64,000 nt of DNA, taken from Candidatus Falkowbacteria bacterium (GTDB lineage Bacteria; Patescibacteriota; Patescibacteriia; Patescibacteriales; Patescibacteriaceae). This document shows positions 52,501-60,225 of this stretch, in pieces; positions within the stretch are counted from its first letter, which is position 1, and each line of letters opens with the position of its first letter. Under the pieces are notes generated by a model, which did not search any database, had not been told where the DNA came from, and was given only the letters and a program-made list of their open reading frames with translations. The position numbers and the translations under genes were made by a program. Where the stretch lies: NCBI GenBank assembly GCA_026396835.1, contig JAPLWA010000004.1, positions 1 to 64,000 of the forward strand. The letters are read 5' to 3'.

Positions 52501-52902
52501 GCTAGCGCTGTAACTTATAGTGGACTTTTAACTTTAGGATCTGCTAGCACAATTATTGCCAACAACGGCGATATAAATTTAAGTGCAGCGGGTACGATTA
52601 CCGGTGCCGGATTAGGTTTAACAATTGGTGGATCTGGCAACGGAACCCTGACAAGTGTTCTCGGAACAACCAGCGGGACATTAACTAAAATTGGTACTGG
52701 TATTTGGACGCTTTCTGGTGCTAGTACATTTACGGGTGCCGCTACGATTGCTAATGGAACAATTAAGCTAGGAGTAGCCGGTGATACTTTAAATACTCCG
52801 CTTGGAGTAATTGCCGGTGCGACAACTGTTAACAGCGGGGGAGTACTTGATCTAAATGGTTTTACTATCGGAACAGCTGAACCGAAACGGTCGAGGAATT
52901 AA
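46531..52902 (+). CDS. giant surface protein, 5' part (beta-strand repeats)
   Basis: 2,123 residues up to an apparent frameshift. Order: a basic N-terminus with one TM helix (about 35-52); a folded region with two cysteines; Pro/Glu/Ala- and Thr/Pro/Ala-rich linkers (about 145-235, 365-420 and 440-515); a beta-domain region; then from about residue 825 dozens of repeats of the autotransporter-associated type (G-T-G-K-L-I-L-S-G-A-N-T-F, A-G-A-T-T-I-N-A-G) expected to form a long beta-solenoid. Proteins of this kind are adhesins or surface filaments. The sequence ends at TAA 52900 directly after an out-of-register join near 52885; the rest continues in another frame. -10 TATAAT at 46457-46462, leader about 65 nt. 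Confidence 0.85.
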   Translation: MPAKLPRKTYKRKSTKPELIPVKFSRSLFISKKVRFVVGGLVLLALIIYPFTRVKKIEAEVTPFFSGSCDGGWENSDKAVGAPNIIEGGIDKYSDLNSASISNSIAQIRCGGFRGEVPQDVVPKKVILKFSWTNHLENVIDISPSIDQGPASVNEVPAQGSNVESNQNEQPANQAPLEVSPSGESSFLKNFFFTSTHAQENDPSQVLPVTSSDVVDPAAVSAEEPVSSDRPIIPEGSVVEVRYTLDGTKWDTLGYASDINNSVSFEIPTGVLSGFADLEKIQVALQTLPTIDNAPKIYLDAMWLNVEYQPSSQELSQGEIDNLPRVRIDNVFKPTEEDFRADEKPKFEVDNTVLDAKTTEIINEQKAASEPAPGPIPEPAPETLPKADTKTDPGTQPEVTPPAADPLQEPSSNATQLRKLISILGGDWLKKTVLTAFAQDAIDPAPVAPVEAPVEIPATLPVDAPTDTPAPAATDTVTPIPTDTAAPTPTDIVAPIPTDTVAPTSTEAPALAPITKANFKVIKSDVFDPEGEKAELQPVIEEINGAISISLPTPSDNFLPGKYKMDVEILRGRLVFVSSQDFTWGVLAINTNKSTYLPKEDAYLQMGTLSDTGNTICDANLKLKITNVNLQTETELSTSAGTIEYSKTCGVNNITDNPDYFAHYQVGDPGVYDMTLQKIDPNNGSVIYEIKDSFEVKDSLPFEVERIGATRINPFLSKYVMNFKVKANQDFNGVIVETVPVSMKVTETDDTKQKEENGKKYIIWEKSLSAGQTIDLSYEYQGAKISPQVYLLGPLNFSNPVNWLQRLFGADDKLIFKEAGQWQVASDSLTATWTGAVNGNWSNGGNWSGGVVPGAGDNLVFPNGASNLSNTNDLIQNTIFNSITFLGSGYTLAGNDIILGQGVAGITDGVASGGNTISLNIRLDATRNIFITNSAETLTISGMIGGAGGFNKEGTGKLILSGANTFAGATTINAGIVNLRHAEALGAIAAGTAVVGGAELQLQDGINIGYEALTLRGFGVLGGGALRNISGDNSFAGLITLVAGGAEIDSDSGTLSLTGGVTGTFNLNIDGAGNITFDMSPLAIAGATLTKNGAGTLKYNFPNTYTGTTVINSGTLLYGVDNAILSGAITVNNGTLDIATYSDMVGTITLGLIGDLSNPTITGSTGVLSSATFTVYSGTISAIIAGDGGALTKSTPGTVILTRPNLYSGAVSVSAGILDIRDSMALGVIDGITTVSAGATLLINGSGLSIPEYITISGTGMLYTGAIHNATGNNTLTGVVTLAAAAVIDSDSSTTLTIDQKGISAVSFALTVSGAGNVTTTTSAPIWATSASLVKNDAGTLTLGGYNNFTGSTVINDGIVILSGAGTLPSSAVTINSGATLTVDNSATDLLNRISSSAFTMNGGNFNYIGNSLSDASESAGALTLTSGHNIITVTPGAGGPTTMTFASLARTAGATALFRGTNLGSTPAANVSTLMFTTIGANLIGAAGAANSKTISVIKGGFGDTSLSGTGSDMVTYNVGNTNGLRLLNQAGFSGEYASDFSTINTNVKLTAGTAATTQSVNSLILNGFDVTNPGTGQTLTMASASLSGNILINSANNIAGANTTLGITTNELDILASASSTVSAVIGTAVAGSLTLSGTGNVTLSTASLYTGLTSVNNVTLTYGASNVISSGGVTVNNGTLDMGANSDTVGAVIMQRGTITGGAGVLTGSSFELRSGTVSAIIAGSGTTTRIATNTAADSIVLLTRDNTYSGVTAIDNTYSGVTAITSGILKLGAAGGATNTPLGTAVGGTTIATIGALDLNGFSMTSGEPITSLNGLGYGSGATVANGNSNMGALMNSSSTTVSYSGAITLGAAARIAADASVMNISSNISGAFVLTIGGFNDSTFSGTLSTITGVTKDGFGTLTLSGNNSYAGVTTVSVGDLKLGAAGGATNTPLGIAGAGNNTLVSAGAMLDLNGFTLGTAELLTINGTGFGLGDFALGALTNTSASAVTYSGLLTLGSASTIIANNGDINLSAAGTITGAGLGLTIGGSGNGTLTSVLGTTSGTLTKIGTGIWTLSGASTFTGAATIANGTIKLGVAGDTLNTPLGVIAGATTVNSGGVLDLNGFTIGTAEPKRSRN
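50731..51381 (+). repeat. internal duplication in giant gene, copy 1
   Basis: Encodes about 215 residues from M-N-G-G-N-F-N to N-E-L-D-I-L. The copy at 53591-54241 is very similar in protein but differs at many synonymous sites. Confidence 0.8.
51775..51834 (+). repeat. 30-bp perfect tandem duplication in giant gene
   Basis: Two identical, in-frame 30-nt units (51775-51804, 51805-51834) that encode D-N-T-Y-S-G-V-T-A-I twice. Either replication slippage or an assembly artefact. Confidence 0.85.
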
Positions 52903-55900
52903 TGACGGTGGTGCAATAATAAATAACTCAGCTAGCGGAATAGGTTATAGTGGTGGAATTACGATTGGATCTGATGCACGTATTACAAATACTGGTGCCG
53001 GCTTGTTAACTCTTTCAGGAGCTATCGCCACTGCTGGTACAACGAGAATAGGTGGCGCAGGAAACATCACTCTGGTTACTGGAGTTGCTTCTGGAGCAGG
53101 TGGATTAACTAAAGATGGAGCAGGAACCTTAACCGTCAACGTTAGTGAAACCTATACTGGAGCCACAATTATCGAAGCGGGAAATTTTAACTATGGCGCT
53201 AGCGGTCTTTTGGCTGTCACAGCCGTATCTGTATTGGGAGGATCTTGGAATATGAACGCTGTTACTGATTCAGTGGGAACTGTGACCTTGGTCGATGGTA
53301 CTATTACTAATGGTACTCTTACTGGAACTGCCTATACAGTTGAAAAAGGAACTATCGGTGCAGTACTTGCTGGAGCAATAGCTCTTGTAAAAAATAGGCA
53401 AGGTACTGTGACAATGACCGCGGCGAATACTATTAGTAGTACAGTAACAATTAATGCTGGTGCTATTATTTTAAGTGGATCTGGTTCAGCTGCGTCTGCT
53501 ACTTTTACCGTTAACCTTGGTGGTACTCTAACACTTGATAATAGTTCAACAGCCGTGGCCAGTCGTCTTGGAGATGCGTTGGCTCTAACTATGAACGGCG
53601 GAAATTTTAATTTTATCGGCAATACGGCGGCGCTGTCTTCAGAAACAGCTGGAGCGCTGACATTATCAACGGGATATAATGTGATAACAATTACACCCGG
53701 TGCTGGTGGATCAACTACTATGACTTTTGCCAGCTTAACTCGTTCTGCTGGTTCGACTGCTTTATTTAGAGGAACTGGATTTGGTACTAATCCTGCTGCT
53801 AATATTTCGACTCTAATGTTTACCTCTATTGGAACAAACTTAATTGGTGCTGCAGGTGCCGCTAATTCAAAAACTATCAGCGTTATTAAAGGTGCCTTCG
53901 GCGACACTTCATTAAGCGGAACTGGCTCAGACATGGTTACTTATAACGTTGGAAATACCAACGGTTTAAGATTACTTAACCAAGCTGGATTTAGCGGTGA
54001 ATATGCCACTGATTTTGCCACTGCTAATGGTAACGTCAAATTAGGTGCGGACACGGCTGCTTCTACTCAATCAATCAATTCATTAATTTTAAATAATTTT
54101 AGTGTCACTAATCCAGGAACAGCGCAGACAATTACTTTAGCCACGGCCAGCTTGAGTGGTAATACCTTGCTTAATAGTGCGACTAATATTGCTGGTGCTA
54201 ACACGACTATTGGTATGACAACTCTTGAACTGCCTATGCTCGTTACTGCTAATGCTACAGTCTCAGCAATTCTTGGTACTAACGCAGCTGGTACTGTTAC
54301 TTTAGGTGGTGTTGGTAATCTAACTTTAAGTGCTGCTGGCGCTTATACTGGAACAACAACTATAAATAATGCCACGCTAACTTATGGAGCTAGTAACGTT
54401 ATTTCTTCAGGTGCTGTCACGGTTGTTAATGGTATTTATGATCTTAATGGTAATTCAGATACAATTGGCGCGCTTAACTTAAACGCAGGCACAGTTAGAA
54501 GCGGAAGCGGTACTTTGACTTTAGGAGGAACAGTGACAACTACTGCTAACAATAATGTTAGCTCAACAATTAGCGGTAATCTTGGTTTGGGTGCTGCGAG
54601 AAGTTTTAACATTGGTGATTCTGTAGTTGATAATGATGTGGTTGTTTCAGCAGTTATTAGCGGTGCCTTTGCGATTACTAAGGATACCGGCGCTGGAGTT
54701 TTAGTTTTTTCTGGTAATAATACCTACACTGGTACAACTACTATTAACGCCGGAACTTTGCGACTTGGTGCTAATGGTGATGCAACTAATACGCCACTCG
54801 GCACAACCGCTGGCGGAACCTTGGTTGTTGGTGCTAGCTCGGCGCTTGACTTAAACGGTTATACACTTGGTACAACCGAAGGTCTAAGTTTGAACGGTGC
54901 GTTGGCTGCTGGAGCCGTACAAAATCTTTCTAGTGTCAATTCTACTTATAGTGGTCTGGTTGTTCTTGCAGGTGCTAGTACGATTATTTCTAACTACGGT
55001 GATATTAATGTAACAAATGCCGGCACAATTTCCGGTGCTTTTGGTTTGACAATTGGTGGCTCTGGCAATGGAACTCTTGTCAGTATTGTTGGTACTGGTG
55101 CAAACACCTTAACGAAAAACGGTGTGGGTTTGTGGAACGTTTCTGGCGCCAGCACTTTTACCAGCACAACAACAATCAGCGCCGGAACTTTACAGCTCGG
55201 TTCGGCTGGTTCGGCTGGTAATACGCCACTTGGAACAACTGCCGGCGTAACTGCGATTACTTCTGGTGCCATACTTGATCTTAATGGAATTACTCTATCT
55301 ACAGCTGAGCCAATAACTAGCATTAACGGAACAGGAATAAATAACCGTGGAGCTATTACAACTAATTCCTCGAGTCCGACAAGTTTCAGCGGACCAATTA
55401 CTCTAGGAGCCGCTTCTCGTATTACTAATTTTGGTAGTGGAACATTTTCGTTCAGTGGCGCATTGGCTGGCGCGTTTGCGCTTACCTTAGTAAGTTCACC
55501 CGGAACAATAACACAAACTACTGCCAGCGCTTGGTCAGCCGTCGCCGGTGCAATCACCAAAGAAGGATCAGGTCTACTTATTCTTGGTGGGCAAAATGCT
55601 TTCACTGGCGCGGTTACTATTAGCACCGGGACTGTTCAACTTGGAGCCAACGGTGGAGTAACGAACACGCCTCTTGGTACAATTGGCGGAGCCACTACTG
55701 TTGCAGCTGGTGCAGATCTTGATTTATCAACTTTCACTCTTGGTGGATCTTCAACTTGGGAGCCATTAACTTTAAACGGCAGCGGAATTAATAATGCTGG
55801 GGCATTAACTAGTAGCTCTTCAGGTGCTAATACTTTTGGTGTTCTGACTCTTGGTTCAAACGCTCGTATTCAAAATTCAGGCTCAGGACTTATTACTTTT

Positions 55901-58054
55901 GCTGGTGCACCAACTGGAACTTTTAACTATGTTATTAGTGGAACAGGTCCAACAACTTTCTCCGGAATTTTTCCGGCCGTGGCTATTACTATAACTAAAT
56001 ATGATTCCGGAATTCTGACTTTAGGTGCAGCGAATCTCAGTACAGGCTTAGTGAGAATTAATGGTGGAACTTTAAAATATGGAGTTAACGATGCCTTAGC
56101 TACTGGAGCCGTTACTGTTGCTGGCGGAACATTTGATCTTAGCGGTTTTAATGAAACTAACATCGGTGCTGTCACTTTAATTAGCGGATCAATTATTAAC
56201 AGTGGTGGAGCGGCTACGCTAACTTCGACTGCTGCTTACGCCCTTGAAAGTGGAACAATCAGTGCAGTATTAGGTAGCGCTGTGGCTGCTGGTATTTCAA
56301 AGACAACCAGTGGTCAAGTTATTTTGTCTGGTAATAATACCTTTACCAGTACTTCCGCTGCTTTGTTGGTTGGTAAATTAAATTTGCAAAATAGCAACGC
56401 TCTTGGTGCTGCTGGTACTACTCATACTACAACAGTGACAGCTGGAGCTACCTTGGAGTTACAAAATAATATTACTTTACCAAGCACTAAATTAATTACT
56501 ATTAACGGTACTGGTGCAGGTGGTATTGGATCAATACGAAATGTTAGTGATTCGAATACGATTCAGGGAGCAATCACGCTCAGCTCAATCACGCCACGTA
56601 TTAAATCTGAGAGTGGAGCTCTCGTTGTTTCGGGGGCTATTAGCGGTGCAACTAACTCTTTGTTGGTTGGTGGATCTGGTAATACGACGATTTCCAGAGT
56701 TATCGGTACTACCAGCGGTACGCTTACTAAAGATGGATCCGGAACTTTAATATTAACAACAGCTACAAATACTTATACCGGTTTAACTACGATTAATGCT
56801 GGAGCGATTAATGTACGGAATGCCGCGTCGCTCGGCACAACGGCGGCTGGCACGGTTGTTAATTCCGGCGGAGCTTTACAGATTCAGGGAACTATTACAG
56901 TCGGAGCAGAAGCTTTAACTTTATATGGCAATGGTGTTTCTAATACTGGCGCTTTACGAAATATTGTTAATGATAATACTTATCAAGGAACTATTACCCT
57001 GGGTTCAAATGCTTCGATAGGTTCAGACGCCGGTACTCTGACTTTGAGCGGAACTATTACAGGTGCTACATCAATTGGCTTAACTAAAGTTGGAGCAGCA
57101 ACAGTTGCAGCGTCAAATACAATTAACGTTGGTGGAGATTTTGCTATTTCAGCCGGAACCTTAACTGCATCATCGAATACTATTACCATTGCTGGTAGTT
57201 GGTCTAACTCAGGAACTTTTACCGCAGGCTCTTCTACTGTTTTGATGAACGGAGGCAATACCGTGACAGTTTCCGGCACAACAACTTTTAATAATTTAAC
57301 TATTACACATACTGTCGCCAAAGAAGTTGATTTCCAAACCGCTGGTTCACCAATTTTTCATATTACTGGAGTATTTACGGTTACCGGACACAGTGGTGCG
57401 GCTATAAAATTATATTCTGATGCTAGTCCAACCCAATGGCGTATTCATCCAACTGGAACAGCAGTTTTAGATTGGCTTGATGTTAAAGACAGTGCTTGTG
57501 AATCCGGTTCAATAAATATGAATCCAACTAATTTTACCAACACAAATAATGGAACATGCTGGGCTATGCCTTCTATTACTATGACTATGTCTTTATCTAA
57601 TGCCACGATTAATTTTGGAACCTTAACGATGTTGTCGCCGCGTTATGCTACGAGCACACTTGGTGCAGGCGTAGAAAGTATTGCCCACACCATTGATGTG
57701 TCAACTAATGCTACCTATGGCTATACTTTATATGTTCAAGGAGATCCTTTAGCTGGTCCGGGTGGACATGTAATTACCGCAATTGGTAACACGCCAGCCG
57801 CTTCTAATCCTGGTAATGAGCAATTTGGTATTAGATCTACTGTTAGCGGGGGAGTAGCGACAGTTGCTTCAACTTATGGACATGCTAGTAACTATGGCTA
57901 TGATGCAACGGCAAGTAACCAAAGTACTATTGGAAATGCCGCAGGAGCATCAACTGATACTTTCTCTATGCGTTATTTATGTAATATCGGTTTTACAACT
58001 AACGCAGGAAGTTATTCTACGACCTTAACTTATACCGCGGTAGGTGGTTTTTAA
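52886..58054 (+). CDS. giant surface protein, 3' part (after frameshift)
   Basis: About 1,722 residues that continue the same repeat series in the +2 register from N-G-R-G-I-N-D-G-G. Elsewhere the repeat unit reads T-A-E-P, a few residues, then I-N-G-T-G-I-N; here T-A-E-P and N-G-R-G-I-N are joined through one extra base, consistent with a deletion of about 8-11 nt. The repeats continue to about 57250. A C-terminal domain (57581-58054) follows, ending S-Y-S-T-T-L-T-Y-T-A-V-G-G-F, shared with the next gene product. An upstream ATG at 52856 is in this frame but is unlikely to be a real start. Confidence 0.8.
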   Translation, partial: NGRGINDGGAIINNSASGIGYSGGITIGSDARITNTGAGLLTLSGAIATAGTTRIGGAGNITLVTGVASGAGGLTKDGAGTLTVNVSETYTGATIIEAGNFNYGASGLLAVTAVSVLGGSWNMNAVTDSVGTVTLVDGTITNGTLTGTAYTVEKGTIGAVLAGAIALVKNRQGTVTMTAANTISSTVTINAGAIILSGSGSAASATFTVNLGGTLTLDNSSTAVASRLGDALALTMNGGNFNFIGNTAALSSETAGALTLSTGYNVITITPGAGGSTTMTFASLTRSAGSTALFRGTGFGTNPAANISTLMFTSIGTNLIGAAGAANSKTISVIKGAFGDTSLSGTGSDMVTYNVGNTNGLRLLNQAGFSGEYATDFATANGNVKLGADTAASTQSINSLILNNFSVTNPGTAQTITLATASLSGNTLLNSATNIAGANTTIGMTTLELPMLVTANATVSAILGTNAAGTVTLGGVGNLTLSAAGAYTGTTTINNATLTYGASNVISSGAVTVVNGIYDLNGNSDTIGALNLNAGTVRSGSGTLTLGGTVTTTANNNVSSTISGNLGLGAARSFNIGDSVVDNDVVVSAVISGAFAITKDTGAGVLVFSGNNTYTGTTTINAGTLRLGANGDATNTPLGTTAGGTLVVGASSALDLNGYTLGTTEGLSLNGALAAGAVQNLSSVNSTYSGLVVLAGASTIISNYGDINVTNAGTISGAFGLTIGGSGNGTLVSIVGTGANTLTKNGVGLWNVSGASTFTSTTTISAGTLQLGSAGSAGNTPLGTTAGVTAITSGAILDLNGITLSTAEPITSINGTGINNRGAITTNSSSPTSFSGPITLGAASRITNFGSGTFSFSGALAGAFALTLVSSPGTITQTTASAWSAVAGAITKEGSGLLILGGQNAFTGAVTISTGTVQLGANGGVTNTPLGTIGGATTVAAGADLDLSTFTLGGSSTWEPLTLNGSGINNAGALTSSSSGANTFGVLTLGSNARIQNSGSGLITFAGAPTGTFNYVISGTGPTTFSGIFPAVAITITKYDSGILTLGAANLSTGLVRINGGTLKYGVNDALATGAVTVAGGTFDLSGFNETNIGAVTLISGSIINSGGAATLTSTAAYALESGTISAVLGSAVAAGISKTTSGQVILSGNNTFTSTSAALLVGKLNLQNSNALGAAGTTHTTTVTAGATLELQNNITLPSTKLITINGTGAGGIGSIRNVSDSNTIQGAITLSSITPRIKSESGALVVSGAISGATNSLLVGGSGNTTISRVIGTTSGTLTKDGSGTLILTTATNTYTGLTTINAGAINVRNAASLGTTAAGTVVNSGGALQIQGTITVGAEALTLYGNGVSNTGALRNIVNDNTYQGTITLGSNASIGSDAGTLTLSGTITGATSIGLTKVGAATVAASNTINVGGDFAISAGTLTASSNTITIAGSWSNSGTFTAGSSTVLMNGGNTVTVSGTTTFNNLTITHTVAKEVDFQTAGSPIFHITGVFTVTGHSGAAIKLYSDASPTQWRIHPTGTAVLDWLDVKDSACESGSINMNPTNFTNTNNGTCWAMPSITMTMSLSNATINFGTLTMLSPRYATSTLGAGVESIAHTIDVSTNATYGYTLYVQGDPLAGPGGHVITAIGNTPAASNPGNEQFGIRSTVSGGVATVASTYGHASNYGYDATASNQSTIGNAAGASTDTFSMRYLCNIGFTTNAGSYSTTLTYTAVGGF
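53591..54241 (+). repeat. internal duplication in giant gene, copy 2
   Basis: Partner of 50731-51381. The stretch around T-I-S-V-I-K-G to G-F-S-G-E-Y-A is almost invariant between copies in protein sequence. Confidence 0.8.
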
Positions 58055-58083
58055 TAGACGACTATCTAAATGTGTGCTATAAT
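58055..58083 (+). promoter_or_regulatory. promoter of the small surface protein gene
   Basis: TAGACG (58055-58060), a 17-nt spacer and an extended -10 TGC-TATAAT (58075-58083). The start codon is 58126, so the leader is about 36 nt. It lies right after the giant gene stop. Confidence 0.6.
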
Positions 58084-58125
58084 AAGAGTATATTTATTTA
58101 TCCACATAATAATTTATTTTACTAT

Positions 58126-59196
58126 ATGAGGAAATCTTCGTTAAAGCGCATTGTTAATGCGTTGGTTATAACATCACTCGTGATGGTTATGGCTAATTTT
58201 GGTTACTATGCCCAAGCCGCAAACCTAACCACCTTAAGTGACAATTTGACCCGTCTAAAGACAAGCACTTTAGCCGATCATACTATTCAGTTTGTTACTC
58301 CAACCGGAGTAGCTGCCGGTCAAACTATTACTTTGACTTTTAGTTCTGGTTTTACTATGGGTACTTTTGCAGTTAATAACGTTGACGTAGCTACGGCTGC
58401 AACTTGTGCTGGCTCATTTACTGATAAAACTTTAGCCGCTTCTCCTGCTACTACTACTTGGGGAGTAGCTCAAGTTGGCCAGGTTATTACTATTACATCA
58501 GCCACAGACACAATTGCTGCAACAAACTGTGTTAGAATCAAGATTGGTTCCAATGCTTCTATCGGTGGCGCCGGTGCAACTCAAATTACTAACCCTGCTA
58601 CTGCTCAAACTGCTACTTTAGCGGTTGCTGCCGGTAATGGTGTTGATTCAGGAACAGCTGGTATCGCGATTGTTGATACTAACTTTGACCAGGTTTCTGT
58701 AACAGCTACTGTTGACCCAACATTAACTTTTGCTTTGTCTGACAGCTCTATTGGTTTCGGAACCTTATCTTCAACAAATGCTCATTATGCTACTGGTGAT
58801 ACTCTTGGTACAACAACCCCTACGGTCGGAAATAACGTCCAGGTTTCAACTAATGCTACTTCTGGCTATACAGTTTATGTTCAGGGTGCAACTTTGACTA
58901 GTGGTGGTAATACTATTACCGCCATGCCTGCTTCCGCAGCATCTTCTACCAACAGTGAACAGTTTGGTCTTAACGTAGCTGCTGCCGGTGGAACTGGAAC
59001 CGCGAGTGCTCCTTACGCAACAAGTTCACAGTATGCTTACACGGCCACTGCAACTACCCAGACTCCTATTGGTTCTGCCACGGGTCCATCAGCAACCACA
59101 ACCTTTAGTCTTACCTATTTAGCTAACATTGCCGCTACAACTGAAGCAGGTAGCTATACTACAACTCTAACTTACACAGCGACTGGTAGCTTCTAA
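58126..59196 (+). CDS. secreted protein sharing the giant protein's C-terminal domain (WxL-like)
   Basis: 356 residues. A Sec signal peptide (R-K-S-S-L-K-R start, hydrophobic core, A-Q-A cut near residue 31) precedes a Thr/Ala-rich beta domain. The C-terminal ~155 residues (L-S-D-S-S-I-G-F-G-T-L; V-S-T-N-A-T-S-G-Y-T-V-Y-V-Q-G; E-Q-F-G-L; final S-Y-T-T-T-L-T-Y-T-A-T-G-S-F) closely match the end of the giant protein. The layout recalls WxL domains of Firmicutes, though the W-x-L itself reads T-Y-T-A. It has its own promoter and low charge; it may be an abundant surface-layer component (inference). ATG 58126 preferred over 58072. Confidence 0.75.
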   Translation: MRKSSLKRIVNALVITSLVMVMANFGYYAQAANLTTLSDNLTRLKTSTLADHTIQFVTPTGVAAGQTITLTFSSGFTMGTFAVNNVDVATAATCAGSFTDKTLAASPATTTWGVAQVGQVITITSATDTIAATNCVRIKIGSNASIGGAGATQITNPATAQTATLAVAAGNGVDSGTAGIAIVDTNFDQVSVTATVDPTLTFALSDSSIGFGTLSSTNAHYATGDTLGTTTPTVGNNVQVSTNATSGYTVYVQGATLTSGGNTITAMPASAASSTNSEQFGLNVAAAGGTGTASAPYATSSQYAYTATATTQTPIGSATGPSATTTFSLTYLANIAATTEAGSYTTTLTYTATGSF

Positions 59197-59216
59197 AAGC
59201 TATTACGCCATTAAAT

Positions 59217-60212
59217 ATGAATAAACATTCTTTCCGCCGTTTGTTGCTGGGAGTTTTGGTCGGCGGACTAACATTGGCTGTTCCTTTGTTCCAAGCTCAG
59301 GCTATGACTGTTTCACCAGTCAGAGTCGAGTTAGCTGGTGATCCAGGAAAGTCAGTTGGCGGTTTCTTTAAGGTTATTAATGAAGAGCAAGAAGCAAAAA
59401 CTTTGTACACAGTTTTTGAAAATTTTGAACCAATGGGTGAAACCGGTAGTCCTAGCTTTAAAACCGGTAATGAAGGTTTAGCGAGTTGGATTACAGCCCC
59501 TAAAGAAGTAACAATAGCTCCCGGAGAAACTAAAACAGTTGATTTTGCTGTTAATATTCCGGCTGATGCTGAGCCAGGAGGATATTTTGCTGCTATATTT
59601 TTAGCAACAACGCCACCTGATATCAGTGGAAATCAGCTTTCTATTGGTGCTCGAGTTGGCACTCTTCTTTTGTTCAGAGTTAATGGTGACATTAAAGAAG
59701 GTGGCGCTTTATTAGAATTTAAAACTAAAGATAATAATTCCTGGTATAATTCTTTGCCGGTCAATTTTTATTACCGTTTCCAGAATAGCGGCGCCGATCG
59801 CGTAATGCCTAAAGGCTCGTTGAATATAAAAAATATCTTTGGCATGTCTACTAAAGTTATTAACGCTAACTTAGGACAAGGCAATGTTTTGCCTCGCAGT
59901 ATTCGTCGTTTTGAACTGTGGTGGCAGAAAGGAACTGATTCAACAATCGTTCCGGAATTACAGTCAAATAAACTTGGATTTTTTGAAGCCGCAAAATATC
60001 AATGGAATAATTTTGCTTTTGGTCGTTACCGAGCTGATTTAGATATTAGTTATGGCACCAAGTCAGAAAAAGTTGTCTCTAGTTTTGTTGTCTGGGTCTT
60101 CCCTTGGCAACTTCTTCTAATTGAATTAGTTGGCCTGATTATAGTTCTCGTTGTCTTAGGTTTTATTATCAAACGTTATAATAAGTGGATTATTCGCCGC
60201 GCACGTTCTTAA
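59217..60212 (+). CDS. DUF916-like (WxL-interacting) membrane-anchored protein
   Basis: 331 residues: signal peptide (A-Q-A near residue 28), a first beta-sandwich like DUF916/WxL-interacting-protein domains (M-T-V-S-P-V-R-V-E-L, I-A-P-G-E-T-K-T-V-D-F, P-G-G-Y-F-A-A-I-F), a second beta domain, and a C-terminal TM helix (about 298-318) followed by a basic tail. In Firmicutes such proteins hold WxL-domain proteins at the cell wall. Here it directly follows two genes whose products share a WxL-like C-terminal domain, so the same role is a reasonable inference. Confidence 0.8.
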   Translation: MNKHSFRRLLLGVLVGGLTLAVPLFQAQAMTVSPVRVELAGDPGKSVGGFFKVINEEQEAKTLYTVFENFEPMGETGSPSFKTGNEGLASWITAPKEVTIAPGETKTVDFAVNIPADAEPGGYFAAIFLATTPPDISGNQLSIGARVGTLLLFRVNGDIKEGGALLEFKTKDNNSWYNSLPVNFYYRFQNSGADRVMPKGSLNIKNIFGMSTKVINANLGQGNVLPRSIRRFELWWQKGTDSTIVPELQSNKLGFFEAAKYQWNNFAFGRYRADLDISYGTKSEKVVSSFVVWVFPWQLLLIELVGLIIVLVVLGFIIKRYNKWIIRRARS

Positions 60213-60225
60213 TTTTTACTCTGAC

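Noticed and set aside
52856-52886. ATG 52856 as a genuine start of a second giant protein
   Set aside because: It lies inside the repeat unit of the upstream frame, has no signal peptide or ribosome site, and the homology resumes only at about 52886.
53332-55626. Long minus-strand open frames (about 200 aa each) inside the giant gene
   Set aside because: They mirror the low-complexity Ala/Thr/Gly repeats on the other strand, have no start signals and resemble no protein.
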